Both the position numbers and the translations under genes were made by a program. 64,000 bases of DNA, taken from the NCBI GenBank assembly GCA_014360825.1, contig JACIWT010000008.1, positions 1 through 64,000 on the forward strand. Direction: 5' to 3'. The notes below the pieces were generated by a model, which did not search any database, had not been told where the DNA came from, and saw nothing but the letters and a program-made list of their open reading frames with translations. This stretch comes from Chloroflexota bacterium. GTDB lineage: Bacteria > Chloroflexota > Anaerolineae > UBA2200 > JACIWT01. Position 1 is the stretch's first letter. The number at the start of each line of letters is the position of its first letter. Positions 40,941 through 50,309 of this stretch are shown in pieces.

Positions 40941-42829
40941 TACCCTCCGGCCAGGACGATGATCCGATCTCCCTCGGAGAATGTAACCGGGGCCGACTTG
41001 TCGGGATTGAGGACTACCCCGTAAGCCTTCGCTGCGTCGTTGGCGTGGGCATGTAGCCAGTAGCCTAACGCCACCTCGCTTCGCCGTCGCGCCGCTTCCA
41101 CCACGGTGTAGAAGTTCAACGCACCGTTCAACCGCACGTAATCTGCCGCCGGTTTGAGGTATATCTCGGACCCCTCCGGATTGAAGAGGTCGGTGAAGAC
41201 CGCGTTGAGGGCTTTGTTCTCCGAAACCTGTGCCAAGATCAGGCTGATGATCTGCGTGCTGACGATGAAGTCGTCGGCTCGCGTAACCTCCGCCAAGTTC
41301 CGGTTGCGGACGTCCATCATCTCGCTGACGATGGAGAAGGGGTGCCCGGTGCGCTCGGCGATGTCGCGCAAGTGCAGGAGCGTGATCAGCGTGCGCGCAT
41401 CGGCTTGCTGGGCATCGAGGGTGTCGCAATAGCACAGGATGATCACGTGATTGTACGTCTCGATGGCCAGTCCGTCCAATGTGTGGCGGTCGGTCGTGTT
41501 TCCCAAGTGAAAGTGGACGGTCTGGTTACGGAGTCCAGCGCAACGCCGGGCGATCTCGGCTGCTCCGTCGGCGCAGTCGGCCACCACGGTAACCACCGAG
41601 CCCGGCGCCACATAGCGATCCAGTTCGTTGATGACAGACGGCGCGTGCCAATTCCAGCCCAGAATCAGGGTGCGCTCCGGACGTGCCTCTGCGACCTTGG
41701 GGGAATGGATGGCCTCCTCATGGATGCCCACATCCGTTCGCCCAGACAGTCGGATGGCGTCGTCGTCCTCGGCGATGGCAATGATCTGGTCGCCATCTTG
41801 AATGACGGTCTCCATCGGCGGGTTGAGTTGCAGTTTGCCGTTCTTGGGGTATATCCCGATCGCCGTGCAATCCTCATACGCCAGCAAGGCTTCGCCGAAG
41901 GTCTTGCCGGTGAGCGCGGGCTCGGCGTGGAAATATATCTCGTCGCCCTCGAAATCCAACAGTTCTGTGTAAACCACCGATAGGCCCGGCTGGCGGCAGA
42001 TCTGCGCGGTGATGCGCGCGACCAGGTCGCCCACCAGCACCAATTCCACCTCGTCGCGCCCCACTATCTGCGCCACCTCCCTGTTCTTCGGGTTGCGGAT
42101 CTCGGCGACGATGTGGTAGGGCTCGGGGCGGCGGTTGGGATTGTTGGTGATAGCCAAGAGGGCCTTGATCACACTGGAGTCGGGGTCATCTCCCTCGGGC
42201 GAAGGGATGATGATCGAGTGAGCGGTCTGCAGGCTGACGATGTCCAGGTCGCTCATCTCTATCGGGCTGCCGCGCCGACAGACGGCGCGGGTGCGGCCCG
42301 TCGAACCCACTTTGTCCCGGATCTCCTCCTCCATCTCCACTTTGTCTTTGTCACCCAGGATGACGATGCAGGATTTGGGTTGGTTGGCCTTGGCTGCCAC
42401 GAGTTCGGAGATAATAGAGAAGATGTGCGGGGCCCAGCCCAAGATAACGGTGTGGCCGGTCTCGGTAACCTTGGAGCGCCCCTTGCGCAAGTCCTCGATC
42501 TTGCTTCGAGTTATAGCCGTGAGCACACCGATGAGAGTGCCAGTGATGAAGATGCTGCCGAAGGTAACGGCCAGCATGAACAGCCGGTAGGGCCAGGTGG
42601 CATTATCGCCGTCGGGGATGCTGCGGCCCAATGTGTGCAGCAGGTTCATCCACAACAGGTCAATCAAGTTAGGCTGGGGTGCGATCCCCGTGGCCCAGAG
42701 GAAAAGCGAGGCCGCGAGAATCAAAGCGGCGGACGCCAAGGCCAGCCAGCCGATCAGCGCCACAGGCCCCTTGGACAGACTGTTGTCGAAAGCATAGCGC
42801 AGCCGGTCCCACAGCGAAGTCTTGCTCAT
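40940..42829 (-). CDS. CASTOR/POLLUX-type cation channel with RCK/TrkA-N domains
   Basis: 629 residues from the ATG at 42829 behind GGGAGGTGCGT. The N-terminus holds two to three membrane segments (VALIGWLALASAALILAA; LFMLAVTFGSIFITGTLIGV) with a pore-like region between. Two Rossmann modules follow: HTVILGWAPHIFSIISEL and ERTLILGWNWHAPSVINEL, plus TrkA-C-like parts (DGDQIIAIAEDDDAI). This is the DMI1/POLLUX family (ion channel first known from plant symbiosis signalling). It probably passes potassium or calcium under ligand control. Codes between two repeat islands. Confidence 0.88.
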   Translation of the reverse strand: MSKTSLWDRLRYAFDNSLSKGPVALIGWLALASAALILAASLFLWATGIAPQPNLIDLLWMNLLHTLGRSIPDGDNATWPYRLFMLAVTFGSIFITGTLIGVLTAITRSKIEDLRKGRSKVTETGHTVILGWAPHIFSIISELVAAKANQPKSCIVILGDKDKVEMEEEIRDKVGSTGRTRAVCRRGSPIEMSDLDIVSLQTAHSIIIPSPEGDDPDSSVIKALLAITNNPNRRPEPYHIVAEIRNPKNREVAQIVGRDEVELVLVGDLVARITAQICRQPGLSVVYTELLDFEGDEIYFHAEPALTGKTFGEALLAYEDCTAIGIYPKNGKLQLNPPMETVIQDGDQIIAIAEDDDAIRLSGRTDVGIHEEAIHSPKVAEARPERTLILGWNWHAPSVINELDRYVAPGSVVTVVADCADGAAEIARRCAGLRNQTVHFHLGNTTDRHTLDGLAIETYNHVIILCYCDTLDAQQADARTLITLLHLRDIAERTGHPFSIVSEMMDVRNRNLAEVTRADDFIVSTQIISLILAQVSENKALNAVFTDLFNPEGSEIYLKPAADYVRLNGALNFYTVVEAARRRSEVALGYWLHAHANDAAKAYGVVLNPDKSAPVTFSEGDRIIVLAGG

Positions 42830-42889
42830 ACGCACCTCCCCATTTCGCCCATGGTTTCTTTTGCTACCTTGATTTCTCGTGACTTGCTC

Positions 42890-42985
42890 CGGCGCAGTTC
42901 CCCAGGGTTCTGAACCTCATCCCCGGCCCTGTTCTCGGGCAGTGGAACTGCCCGAGAACAGGGCAGTTTCACTGCCCGACGAGGG
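42890..42985. repeat. Hairpin island
   Basis: Contains GTTCTCGGGCAGTGGAACTGCCCGAGAAC, two 12-13 bp arms, followed by a second partial copy GGGCAGTTTCACTGCCC. It fills the gap 42830-43015 before the HUMPS gene. No gene seen. Confidence 0.8.
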
Positions 42986-43015
42986 GTCAGGGGGTGAGGT
43001 AAAGCCACTAATCAC

Positions 43016-43756
43016 CTATTCGATGGTGGCCAGGAATTGCTGGGCCATCCCACCCACATCACTGTCGGCGCGAATGCCCTCCCAGGGCTTGCCCGGGGAA
43101 ACGATGTTGACCACGACGATGCTGGCACCGTTGAAAATCGCGCTGCGGGCCTCCCGGAGATCCACGCCGCCGGCAGCAGAGATAAGCACGTCGAATTTGC
43201 TGCGCACCCGGTTGACATGCCTGTAGCCAATGACCTTGCCTCGCGTGCCTTCCTCATCCCGCCCGCGGTGCAGTACCACCACCTGGGGCGGCTTTGCCAA
43301 CTGCATCATCACTCGCAGCGGGTCGCTCACGCCCAGCATGTCAATCATCGAATCTATCTCCAAGTCGGCGCAGGCGCTGATGAAACGATCCAGGGTCTCC
43401 ACCGGTGAACTGCCCAGCACCGTTGCCGCCGTAGCCCCGGCGGCGCGAACCATGGCTACCTCTTCGGCTCCGCCGTCCACAGTTTTCAGGTCCGCCACGA
43501 TGGGACCCGGCCAGTGTTCGCGGATAGCGCGAATGCCGGCCAGACCTTCGTTTTTGATGTAGGGCGTGCCGGCCTCGATCAAGATGCGGTCACTCTGCGG
43601 AATCAGGGGCAGAATTCGTCTGGCCTGGGCCCAATCCTCATTGAAAGCCAGTTGCAGGTAGCGAAGGTTGCTCTGCAGCCGGAGATCCGACCAAGCACGG
43701 GGGCGCTGCTCCGCCCTGGCAGCCTCGAGTTGCGGGCGCAGAATGCTTTGCCACAT
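43016..43756 (-). CDS. Orotidine-5'-phosphate decarboxylase/HPS-superfamily enzyme
   Basis: 246 residues with the HUMPS/KGPDC TIM-barrel layout: YLQLAFNEDWAQARRILPLI, LIEAGTPYIKNEG, IVADLKTVDGGAEEVAM (the DxKxxD catalytic motif) and LISAAGGVDLREA with SIVVVNIV. These enzymes act on sugar phosphates: 3-hexulose-6-phosphate synthase (formaldehyde fixation), keto-gulonate-phosphate decarboxylase or similar. No HPI partner is adjacent, so the substrate stays open. It begins 5 bases after the slipin gene. Confidence 0.85.
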   Translation of the reverse strand: MWQSILRPQLEAARAEQRPRAWSDLRLQSNLRYLQLAFNEDWAQARRILPLIPQSDRILIEAGTPYIKNEGLAGIRAIREHWPGPIVADLKTVDGGAEEVAMVRAAGATAATVLGSSPVETLDRFISACADLEIDSMIDMLGVSDPLRVMMQLAKPPQVVVLHRGRDEEGTRGKVIGYRHVNRVRSKFDVLISAAGGVDLREARSAIFNGASIVVVNIVSPGKPWEGIRADSDVGGMAQQFLATIE

Positions 43757-43761
43757 GCCGA

Positions 43762-44517
43762 TTACCCCTGGGCCACCCTTTGTATGACCTCCTCCATACC
43801 AGAGGGGACAAAGATGACGATTTTCTCCGAGGGGTCAGCGGCGATATCGCGGATGGTCTGCAGGGTGCGGAGGTGCAGTGCGCCGCTGCTTTTGGAAAGT
43901 ATCTCGGCGGCTTTCTGCAAGTTCTCAGCGGCCGACAGTTCGCCCTGCGAGGCGATGATCACCGCGCGGCGCTCGCGCTCGGCCTCCGCTTGCTTGGCCA
44001 TAGCCCGCTTCATCTCCGCCGGCAGTTCGATCTCCTGGATCTTGATGGACTCGATGTCTATGCCCCAATCCGAAGTCTCGGCATCCACGATCTTGCGGAT
44101 GTTGTTGGCGACCTGCTCGCGCTCACTGAGCACGAAGTCCAGTTCGCTGTTGCCGACCACGTCCCTGAGAGCTGCCTGGGTGTATTGCCGAACCGCGTAA
44201 CCATAGTCCTCGATCTTGATGATGGCGTCCTCCGGCCTTTCCACCTTGAAGTAGACCACCGTGTTGGCGAGGATAGTGATGTTGTCGCGGGTGATGACCT
44301 CTTGCCTGGGGATATCGGCAGTCTGGATGCGCATGTCCACCTTGCGCATGTTCTGGAAAACCGGGGCGATCCACATCAGGCCGGGCTCACGGGTACCACT
44401 GTACTTGCCCAGGGTAAAGACCACCCCGCGCTCATACTGGTACACGAGGCAGATGCCGGAGAGCAGGTAGATCAAGACGAGGGGGAATATCACCACGACC
44501 AATGCCAAGAGCCACAT
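43762..44517 (-). CDS. Slipin (SPFH/Band 7 membrane protein)
   Basis: 251 residues. One N-terminal membrane segment (LLALVVVIFPLVLIYLLSG) is followed by the Band 7 domain: QYERGVVFTLGKYSGTREPG, DMRIQTADIPRQEVITRDN, VVYFKVERPEDAI and the QAALRDVVGNSELDFVLSER region. It ends with a coiled helical part (RAMAKQAEAERERRAVIIAS). Slipins form membrane microdomains and usually come with an NfeD protease partner, missing here. AAGGAGGTATACG precedes the ATG. Probably an operon with the HUMPS enzyme. Confidence 0.92.
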   Translation of the reverse strand: MWLLALVVVIFPLVLIYLLSGICLVYQYERGVVFTLGKYSGTREPGLMWIAPVFQNMRKVDMRIQTADIPRQEVITRDNITILANTVVYFKVERPEDAIIKIEDYGYAVRQYTQAALRDVVGNSELDFVLSEREQVANNIRKIVDAETSDWGIDIESIKIQEIELPAEMKRAMAKQAEAERERRAVIIASQGELSAAENLQKAAEILSKSSGALHLRTLQTIRDIAADPSEKIVIFVPSGMEEVIQRVAQG

Positions 44518-44599
44518 CGTATACCTCCTTGTTATGTTAAATAAACCGGCGCTTGCACGAGGATTATACCTTGTTAGGGTTCACGCCCGGAAATGGAAT

Positions 44600-44812
44600 A
44601 AGCGCGCTGCCATCGCGCAGTCCTGCAGGGACTTCCCAAACGTAGCCGGTGGATTCATCCGCCGGCGAGGCTGTCTACTCGATCGGCCATGCCGGGATCA
44701 GGCCATCTATCTCACACATCCGGCGCATCGTCTCCACCAGAACTGCCGAGAACAGAGGGGGACCCTCCCGCAGGTTGTGAACCTGCGGGAGGGCGCAACC
44801 TCACCCGTCCTT
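44600..44812. repeat. Hairpin island
   Basis: AGTCCTGCAGGGACTTCCC, a GTAGCCGGTGGATTCATCC-GCCGGCG word, CAGAACTGCCGAGAAC and CCCTCCCGCAGGTTGTGAAC-CTGCGGGAGGG. The last palindrome ends just past the hydrolase stop. No gene in 44530-44800. Confidence 0.8.
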
Positions 44813-45658
44813 GCCCAAAAACTCCAGCACCGCGCGGTTGAATTCCTCTGTCTTCTCGCGCACCAGCCAGTGCCCGCACTCCGGAAAGACGCGCAACTCA
44901 GAGCCACTGATGAGCGAGTGGGCTCTTTCAGCCCAGGAGACGGGCACAAGGCGGTCTTTCTCACCGTGGAGGATGAGAGTGGGCACGGCGAGTTCCGGGA
45001 GCCTATCCACGAAGTTAGTGCGCAGCCCATTCCAGCGAGCCTCGCTTCTCTGAAAAGACCGGAACGCCTTCTCCACCCCCGGTTTCTTCACCAGTCGGTA
45101 AACCTCATCCACCAAATCGTCCGTAACCACCCGCCGATTGCAGACCAAGTTCTGCAGACTCAACCGCACCATCCACCGGCTCCGCCTCATGACCGCGTAC
45201 GTCATTTCATAGAGGAGCGGCATCCACACCACCAGATACGAGATCGCCGGCCAGGGGACTTCACTTCCCAGGCCGTAACTATCCACCAACACCAGTTTCT
45301 CCACCCGGTGCGGAGATTCGAGGCTGAAGCCCAAGGCGATCCCCCCGCCCATCGAAAGCCCAGCCAGGCTGGCCCGTTCCAAGCCCAGGGCGTCCATAAG
45401 ACGGCCCAGGAAGTGGACATAGTATTCGGTGCTGTATTCCACCTTTGGCTGATCGCTCTCCCCATATCCGGGCCAATCGGGGGCGAAAACCCGGTGGTGC
45501 TGAGAGATAGGCCCGATGCTGAGCCGGTACGAGAGAGAGGCGCAGTCCAGACCCCCACCGTGGAGCAGCAGGACCGGCGAACCTTGCTCGCCGGCCCTCA
45601 GATAGTGGATGCGCAGGCCCTCCACTTCGACCCATTTCTCCTGGACCTTCGTTTCCAT
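44801..45658 (-). CDS. Alpha/beta hydrolase
   Basis: The ATG at 45658 follows CCAGGGAGGAAAA; 285 residues. Oxyanion-hole region LLLHGGGLDCAS, nucleophile Ser in LAGLSMGGGIALGF, catalytic Asp in ILHGEKDRLVPV and His in PECGHWLVRE. This is a standard cytoplasmic alpha/beta hydrolase fold, near MhpC or haloperoxidase-like enzymes; the substrate cannot be predicted. It lies 23 bases downstream of the ABC-2 permease and may be co-transcribed. Confidence 0.88.
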   Translation of the reverse strand: METKVQEKWVEVEGLRIHYLRAGEQGSPVLLLHGGGLDCASLSYRLSIGPISQHHRVFAPDWPGYGESDQPKVEYSTEYYVHFLGRLMDALGLERASLAGLSMGGGIALGFSLESPHRVEKLVLVDSYGLGSEVPWPAISYLVVWMPLLYEMTYAVMRRSRWMVRLSLQNLVCNRRVVTDDLVDEVYRLVKKPGVEKAFRSFQRSEARWNGLRTNFVDRLPELAVPTLILHGEKDRLVPVSWAERAHSLISGSELRVFPECGHWLVREKTEEFNRAVLEFLGKDG

Positions 45659-45681
45659 TTTTCCTCCCTGGCAGATCACCC

Positions 45682-46416
45682 TCAATCGAGGATCAACCGC
45701 GCCCGCTGGAAACGGGCCATCGCCGCCGCGAGCAACCCGATGTCGAGCACAGTCATCACCGTCCCGCCGATGAGCGCGATCTTGGCTACATCCACCGCCG
45801 CCAGCATCTCAGCCAGGCGCAACCTCCACTCAACCGGCAGCGCCTGAATGCCGAATGTCGGGACGAACAGGAGCAACATAATACTGAGGCTCAAAATCTG
45901 CTGCGCCTGTCGCACCGTCGGGGCCCGCAGTGACACAAAGACGCCCACCGCGGCCACCAGCACGGCCCCCAACAGAGTGAATACCACGATGGCCAGACCG
46001 ATCTCAGGCGGGTAGAGCAATAGTTCACCGCGCCCATGGGCGAGGTTCACCGTCACCAAGCCCAGGAGCAGGCTGATCATCGTCAAGCCCCAGCCATATC
46101 CCACCGCGGCACCGACTTTGCCGAAGAGAATGGCCCGGTCCGAGAGACGGCTGGCCAGCAGCGTCTCCAGTATGTGCCGCTCGCGCTCCCCGGCGAAGGA
46201 GTCGGCAATCACGCTTGTCACCAGAAAAAGCGGTACCCACATCCAATAAAACAGCGCCACCGGCGATTCCACCCAATCGCGTCCCATCTGCAGGGGCAGA
46301 TAAATCCCGAAGACGGCCACGAACACCAGCAAGCCCAGCCTGCCTCCTCGGCCGCCACCCGAGAGGAGCATCTCCTTCCACTCTTTCCACATCACCGTCC
46401 AGATATCGGCGATCAT
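45682..46416 (-). CDS. ABC-2 type permease
   Basis: 244 residues from the ATG at 46416, which overlaps the stop of the ATPase gene (ATGA). Six hydrophobic segments: [48 protein letters not shown] and others. The cytoplasmic [20 protein letters not shown] motif is the known ABC-2 permease signature. The upstream reading frame continues to 46968 but covers the ATPase gene and is not used. Substrate unknown; may be a lipid or drug. Confidence 0.9.
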   Translation of the reverse strand: MIADIWTVMWKEWKEMLLSGGGRGGRLGLLVFVAVFGIYLPLQMGRDWVESPVALFYWMWVPLFLVTSVIADSFAGERERHILETLLASRLSDRAILFGKVGAAVGYGWGLTMISLLLGLVTVNLAHGRGELLLYPPEIGLAIVVFTLLGAVLVAAVGVFVSLRAPTVRQAQQILSLSIMLLLFVPTFGIQALPVEWRLRLAEMLAAVDVAKIALIGGTVMTVLDIGLLAAAMARFQRARLILD

Positions 46417-47345
46417 CGCTCTTCCTCCATCAGCGTCAAGAAGACCTCTTCCAGGCTTGCTTTGCCTCTCCGCACCTCTTCCACTTCTGCCCCCGCGCTC
46501 ACGATGAGGCTGACCAAAGGCGCGACGTCCACTTGACCACGCAAAGGAATCACCAGGCGGCTGTTCTGCACCTCGGCGCTGGCTACCTCGGGGCGTGCTC
46601 GGAGCAGTGCCAGGATCTCCTCGCCGAAGCCACGCCCGGTGATCTCCACTTGTGGCTCGCCGCTCCTGGTCCGCAATTCGTCGGGATGGCCGACCGCCAA
46701 CAACTTCCCGGCGCGGATAACACCCACCCGATGGCACAACTTCTCCGCCTCGGCCATATTGTGCGTGGTCAGGAAGATCGTCGCCCTCTCGCGCGCGGCC
46801 AGGCCAGCCAGGTCTTCGCGCAGGGCTGCCGCCGCCACTGGGTCGAGGCCTGCCGTCGGCTCGTCCATAAAAATCAAGGACGGGCGGTGAAGCAACGCCC
46901 GTGCCACAGCCAGTTTCTGCTTCATCCCCCGGCTCCAGGCCCGGACCGCTTCTTTCCTCCGCTCCCACAACCCCAGGTGTGTGAGCAGTTCCTGGATGCG
47001 CGCCTGCCGTTCTCCCTCGGGCAAGTGCCAGATGCGCCCGTAGAATTCCAGGTTGTCTTCGGCGCTCAATCGTTCGTAGAGGCCCGAGTGTTCGAGCAGA
47101 GCACCCGTTCGCTGGCGGATCTCGTCCGCCTGGCTCTGAGTGTCGAAGCCCAATACCTCGGCTCGCCCGCTGGTCGGTTCCAGCAAGCCCAATAGGAGGC
47201 GGATGGTCGTCGTCTTGCCCGCCCCATTGGGTCCCAGGAAGCCGAAGACGATGCCAGTTGGCACTTCCAAAGAGAGATTGTCCACGGCACGCACCGGGCC
47301 GAAGTCACGGGTGAGGTTCTCAATGCGAATGGCGATATCCGTCAT
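46413..47345 (-). CDS. ABC exporter ATPase
   Basis: 310 residues; the ATG at 47345 follows TTCTGGAGGAATTTGC. Walker A GPNGAGKTTTI, a signature WSRGMKQKLAVARAL, Walker B LIFMDEPTAGLDP and the switch His in FLTTHNMAEAE. CcmA/DrrA-type, with a C-terminal accessory domain (GEPQVEITGRGFGEEILALL and TLMEEER). It works with the overlapping permease. Signature WSRGMKQ rather than LSGGQ is common in this subfamily. Confidence 0.92.
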   Translation of the reverse strand: MTDIAIRIENLTRDFGPVRAVDNLSLEVPTGIVFGFLGPNGAGKTTTIRLLLGLLEPTSGRAEVLGFDTQSQADEIRQRTGALLEHSGLYERLSAEDNLEFYGRIWHLPEGERQARIQELLTHLGLWERRKEAVRAWSRGMKQKLAVARALLHRPSLIFMDEPTAGLDPVAAAALREDLAGLAARERATIFLTTHNMAEAEKLCHRVGVIRAGKLLAVGHPDELRTRSGEPQVEITGRGFGEEILALLRARPEVASAEVQNSRLVIPLRGQVDVAPLVSLIVSAGAEVEEVRRGKASLEEVFLTLMEEER

Positions 47346-47400
47346 GCAAATTCCTCCAGAATAGCGAAATCCATACCCCAAAGGATTATACCCGGGTCAC

Positions 47401-47877
47401 TCAACTTCTGCGAACTCGCACCACGACGGCAATGGCCAAGGCCGCCAGAAGAAGCCAGATGGCGACGATGACGGCGGCGGCTGCCCAACTCACCGGCCTG
47501 CCCTGACCTACAACTTCCTGAGCCCTCTCTCGACACTCGGCCAAAACCGGCGGTGGGATCATCTTCAGCGCCAGGGCAACCCCCAGGGGCACCAAGACCA
47601 AGTCATCCAGATAGCCCAGGATGGGGATAGGGTCTGGGATCAGGTCTATCGGGCTGAAGGCATACCCGACCACGCAAGCGGCGAACAGCCTGGCGTACCA
47701 AGGAACTCTGGGGTCTTTGTAAGCGAGATAGATGGCGTAGGTTTCCATTTTGAGTTGCCTGGCCCGCTGCACCCATCTCTCAACGACTGTCTTCACCTCT
47801 CCAGCGCCGCCTATCACCGCAAAATCTCTCTTGTTATGTGAACTGTGGCGTAATCGGTCATTCTCGATGAAATGCAC
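47401..47877 (-). CDS. YkvA-like DUF1232 membrane protein
   Basis: 158 residues. The DUF1232 core YKDPRVPWYARLFAACVVGY followed by AFSPIDLIPDPIPILGYLDD is clear, then LVLVPLGVALAL and a C-terminal membrane segment (AAVIVAIWLLLAALAIAVVV). These proteins are membrane proteins of unknown role. An inner ATG (METYAIYLAYK) may be an alternative start, since the region before it (residues 1-43) is less typical. 55 bases upstream of the ABC ATPase gene. Confidence 0.85.
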   Translation of the reverse strand: MHFIENDRLRHSSHNKRDFAVIGGAGEVKTVVERWVQRARQLKMETYAIYLAYKDPRVPWYARLFAACVVGYAFSPIDLIPDPIPILGYLDDLVLVPLGVALALKMIPPPVLAECRERAQEVVGQGRPVSWAAAAVIVAIWLLLAALAIAVVVRVRRS

Positions 47878-47890
47878 TCCCTCGCTGGCG

Positions 47891-48412
47891 TTATTTCACC
47901 CTCAGCGAGACAGTTTGCAGCGGGATTTCGCCATACCAGAATTCCACCGTGTAGGTTCCCGGTCTCAGATTCTTCTCCGGGTTGAAGTTCCCATAGCCGT
48001 TCCGCCCAGAGCGCACATTATACGCCTTCTCCATTACCACGCGGCCATTTGCGTCCATCAGCCTTGCCTTCACCTTCCCACAATCAGTGGGGTTCTCCAC
48101 GATGGGGAAGATGCCATCGGTGGGGGCGAAATCGGTGGCGGGAGAGCCCATTTCCTCCTTCGCCACCCAGGCGTCTATGGTTTTGTAGCAATCCTCGGCG
48201 AACGGCGTGCCTGGCGAGATAGAGGGCAAGGACGGGACGCCGGAGAGCAGGGGCTGAATCATCCCTTGCACGAGGCCGAACAGCTGGGGGCCAGCAAGAA
48301 AGACGAGCGCACCGATGAGAACGATGGTCGCCGTCCAGGCCCCAAGACAGCCCACACACCCGCCAACATACGCCTTCAGTAGGTATTTGACCGCCTCTGA
48401 GATACTTTTCAT
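47891..48412 (-). CDS. Membrane-anchored protein, unknown
   Basis: The ATG at 48412 follows GGAAGGAGGGAGGACAA and gives 173 residues. One membrane segment (TATIVLIGALVFLAGPQLF) is preceded by a Gly/Cys-rich stretch (YVGGCVGCLGAW). Outside it, a beta-rich domain has PGTYTVEFWYGEIPLQTVSL and a NVRSGRNGYGNF segment, like an Ig-like or bacterial surface domain. I do not recognise a family. It lies 13 bases upstream of the DUF1232 gene on the same strand. Confidence 0.65.
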   Translation of the reverse strand: MKSISEAVKYLLKAYVGGCVGCLGAWTATIVLIGALVFLAGPQLFGLVQGMIQPLLSGVPSLPSISPGTPFAEDCYKTIDAWVAKEEMGSPATDFAPTDGIFPIVENPTDCGKVKARLMDANGRVVMEKAYNVRSGRNGYGNFNPEKNLRPGTYTVEFWYGEIPLQTVSLRVK

Positions 48413-48443
48413 TTGTCCTCCCTCCTTCCGCATCCCGTTGCCC

Positions 48444-50309
48444 TCAACCGAGCACGCGGACTGGTTGAACCTGCCCTTTGAACTGGCTCATATACAGTCG
48501 GTAATAGAAGCCCTGCCGGGCCAGCAACTCCTCGTGCGTGCCGCGCTCGATGATCTCCCCCTCGTTGATCACCAGCACCTCGTCGGCGTCGCGGATGGTG
48601 CTCAAGCGGTGCGCAATCACAAAACTGGTTCGCCCTTGCATCAGCCGGCGCAGCCCGGCCTGGATCTGCACCTCCGTGCGGGTGTCCACGCTGCTGGTGG
48701 CCTCGTCCAAGATCAGGATGCCGGGATTGGATAGGACGGCGCGGGCAATGGCTATTAGTTGGCGCTGCCCCTCCGAAAGGTTGCTGGCCCGCTCGGAGAG
48801 CATCGTGGCGTAGCCCTGGGGCAATCGCTCGATGAACTGGTGAGCGTTCGCCAATTTCGCCGCGGCGATCACTTCTTCATCCGTGGCGTCCAGCCTGCCG
48901 TAGCGGATGTTGTCCATCACGGTCCCGGTGAACAGGAAAGTGTCCTGCAAGACCACACCCAACTGGCGCCGCAGGCTATCTCTCTTGATCCGGCGGATGT
49001 CTATCCCGTCAATGCGGATAGCACCGCCGTCCACATCGTAGAAGCGCGATAGGAGGTTGATCATCGTCGTCTTGCCGGCTCCCGTCGGGCCGACCAAGGC
49101 GATGGTCTGGCCCGGCTTGGCGTGCAGGCTCATATCCTTGATCACGGGCACGCCGGGCACATAACTGAAGTTCACGTGATCGAAGACCACATCGCCGGCA
49201 ACCCGCTCCAATTCCACCGCATCCGGGTCGTCGGGCAGTTCCGGCTGCTCGTCCAGCAGATTGAAGATGCGCTCTGCGCCGGCCAGCGCCGATTGCAGTT
49301 GGTTGTACAGGTCGCCCAATTGCCGCAGTGGGGCGGCGAAGCGCCGTGAGTAGGTGTAGAACGAAGCGATGGTCCCCACACTGGCCAGGCCGCGCAGCGT
49401 CATCCATCCGCCCAAGCCCGCCAGGATGGCCACGTTGGCGTTGCTCATAATGCCCATCAGCGGTGGAACCAGGAGCGAGTACGTCTGGGCGCGGATGCCC
49501 ACGTCCCGGGTGATTTGGTTGGCCTGCTCGAAGTCTGCCAATACCGCATCGCCGCGCCCAAAGGCCAGGATCACCCGCTGGCCACTGAACATCTCCTCCA
49601 GTTTGCCGTTGAGCACGCCCAGGTACATCTGGTACTGGCGGAAGCCCTCTCGCGTGCGCTGGCCCACAAAGCCCACCAGCCACAGCATCGCCGGGAACAC
49701 GATCATCGAGGCCAGTGTCAACCAGAAATTGATGGCGAACATCATCACCACGATCCCCACCAGCGACAGGATACCGGAAAACAGCGCCGTCACGTTCTGC
49801 GCCAGCACCATGCTGATAGCCTGCATATCGTTGGTCAGGCGGCTCATCAAATCCCCGTGGGGATGTTTGTCGAAGAAACTCAGCGGGAGTCTCTGCATGT
49901 GGACGAAAAGTTCCTGGCGTAGGGCGCGCATCGCGCGCTGGGATGTACGCGCCACCAGCAGGCTCTGTCCCATCTGGGCTGCCCAGGAGATCAAGTAAAT
50001 CCCCACTAACACCAGCACGATGCGCACGAGACCCGGCACATCGCGGGTCGTAATGTAACGGTCAATGGCCACGCCCATCAACCACGGCCCCAATAGATCC
50101 AACACGCTACTGACCACCACCAACAGCAAAACAACGAATAACGGCCTGGCGTAGGGGCGCAAGTAGTTCAGCAGACGCCGCAGCGTGCCGCGCACGTCGC
50201 GCGGCTTCTCGATTGGGATGCGCCCGTGCGCGTGTCCCGCCGGTCCCGGCATTCTGGGTCCGATGGGTGGTTCGCCGCGATGCTCTATTGGCCCACGTCT
50301 CTCATTCAT
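48444..50309 (-). CDS. Heterodimeric ABC exporter half, consensus ATPase site
   Basis: 621 residues: an N-terminal basic tail (about 45 residues, RRGPIEHRGEPPIGPRMPGP), six membrane helices, then the nucleotide domain with Walker A VGPTGAGKTT, signature NLSEGQRQLI and Walker B ILILDEATSSVD with the catalytic Glu. The neighbouring half has an Asp there. Such uneven pairs (TM287/288, LmrCD, BmrCD) export drugs or lipids. LSEGQ is a changed signature, as expected for the partner that completes the degenerate site. It overlaps the upstream half by 4 bases. Confidence 0.93.
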   Translation of the reverse strand: MNERRGPIEHRGEPPIGPRMPGPAGHAHGRIPIEKPRDVRGTLRRLLNYLRPYARPLFVVLLLVVVSSVLDLLGPWLMGVAIDRYITTRDVPGLVRIVLVLVGIYLISWAAQMGQSLLVARTSQRAMRALRQELFVHMQRLPLSFFDKHPHGDLMSRLTNDMQAISMVLAQNVTALFSGILSLVGIVVMMFAINFWLTLASMIVFPAMLWLVGFVGQRTREGFRQYQMYLGVLNGKLEEMFSGQRVILAFGRGDAVLADFEQANQITRDVGIRAQTYSLLVPPLMGIMSNANVAILAGLGGWMTLRGLASVGTIASFYTYSRRFAAPLRQLGDLYNQLQSALAGAERIFNLLDEQPELPDDPDAVELERVAGDVVFDHVNFSYVPGVPVIKDMSLHAKPGQTIALVGPTGAGKTTMINLLSRFYDVDGGAIRIDGIDIRRIKRDSLRRQLGVVLQDTFLFTGTVMDNIRYGRLDATDEEVIAAAKLANAHQFIERLPQGYATMLSERASNLSEGQRQLIAIARAVLSNPGILILDEATSSVDTRTEVQIQAGLRRLMQGRTSFVIAHRLSTIRDADEVLVINEGEIIERGTHEELLARQGFYYRLYMSQFKGQVQPVRVLG

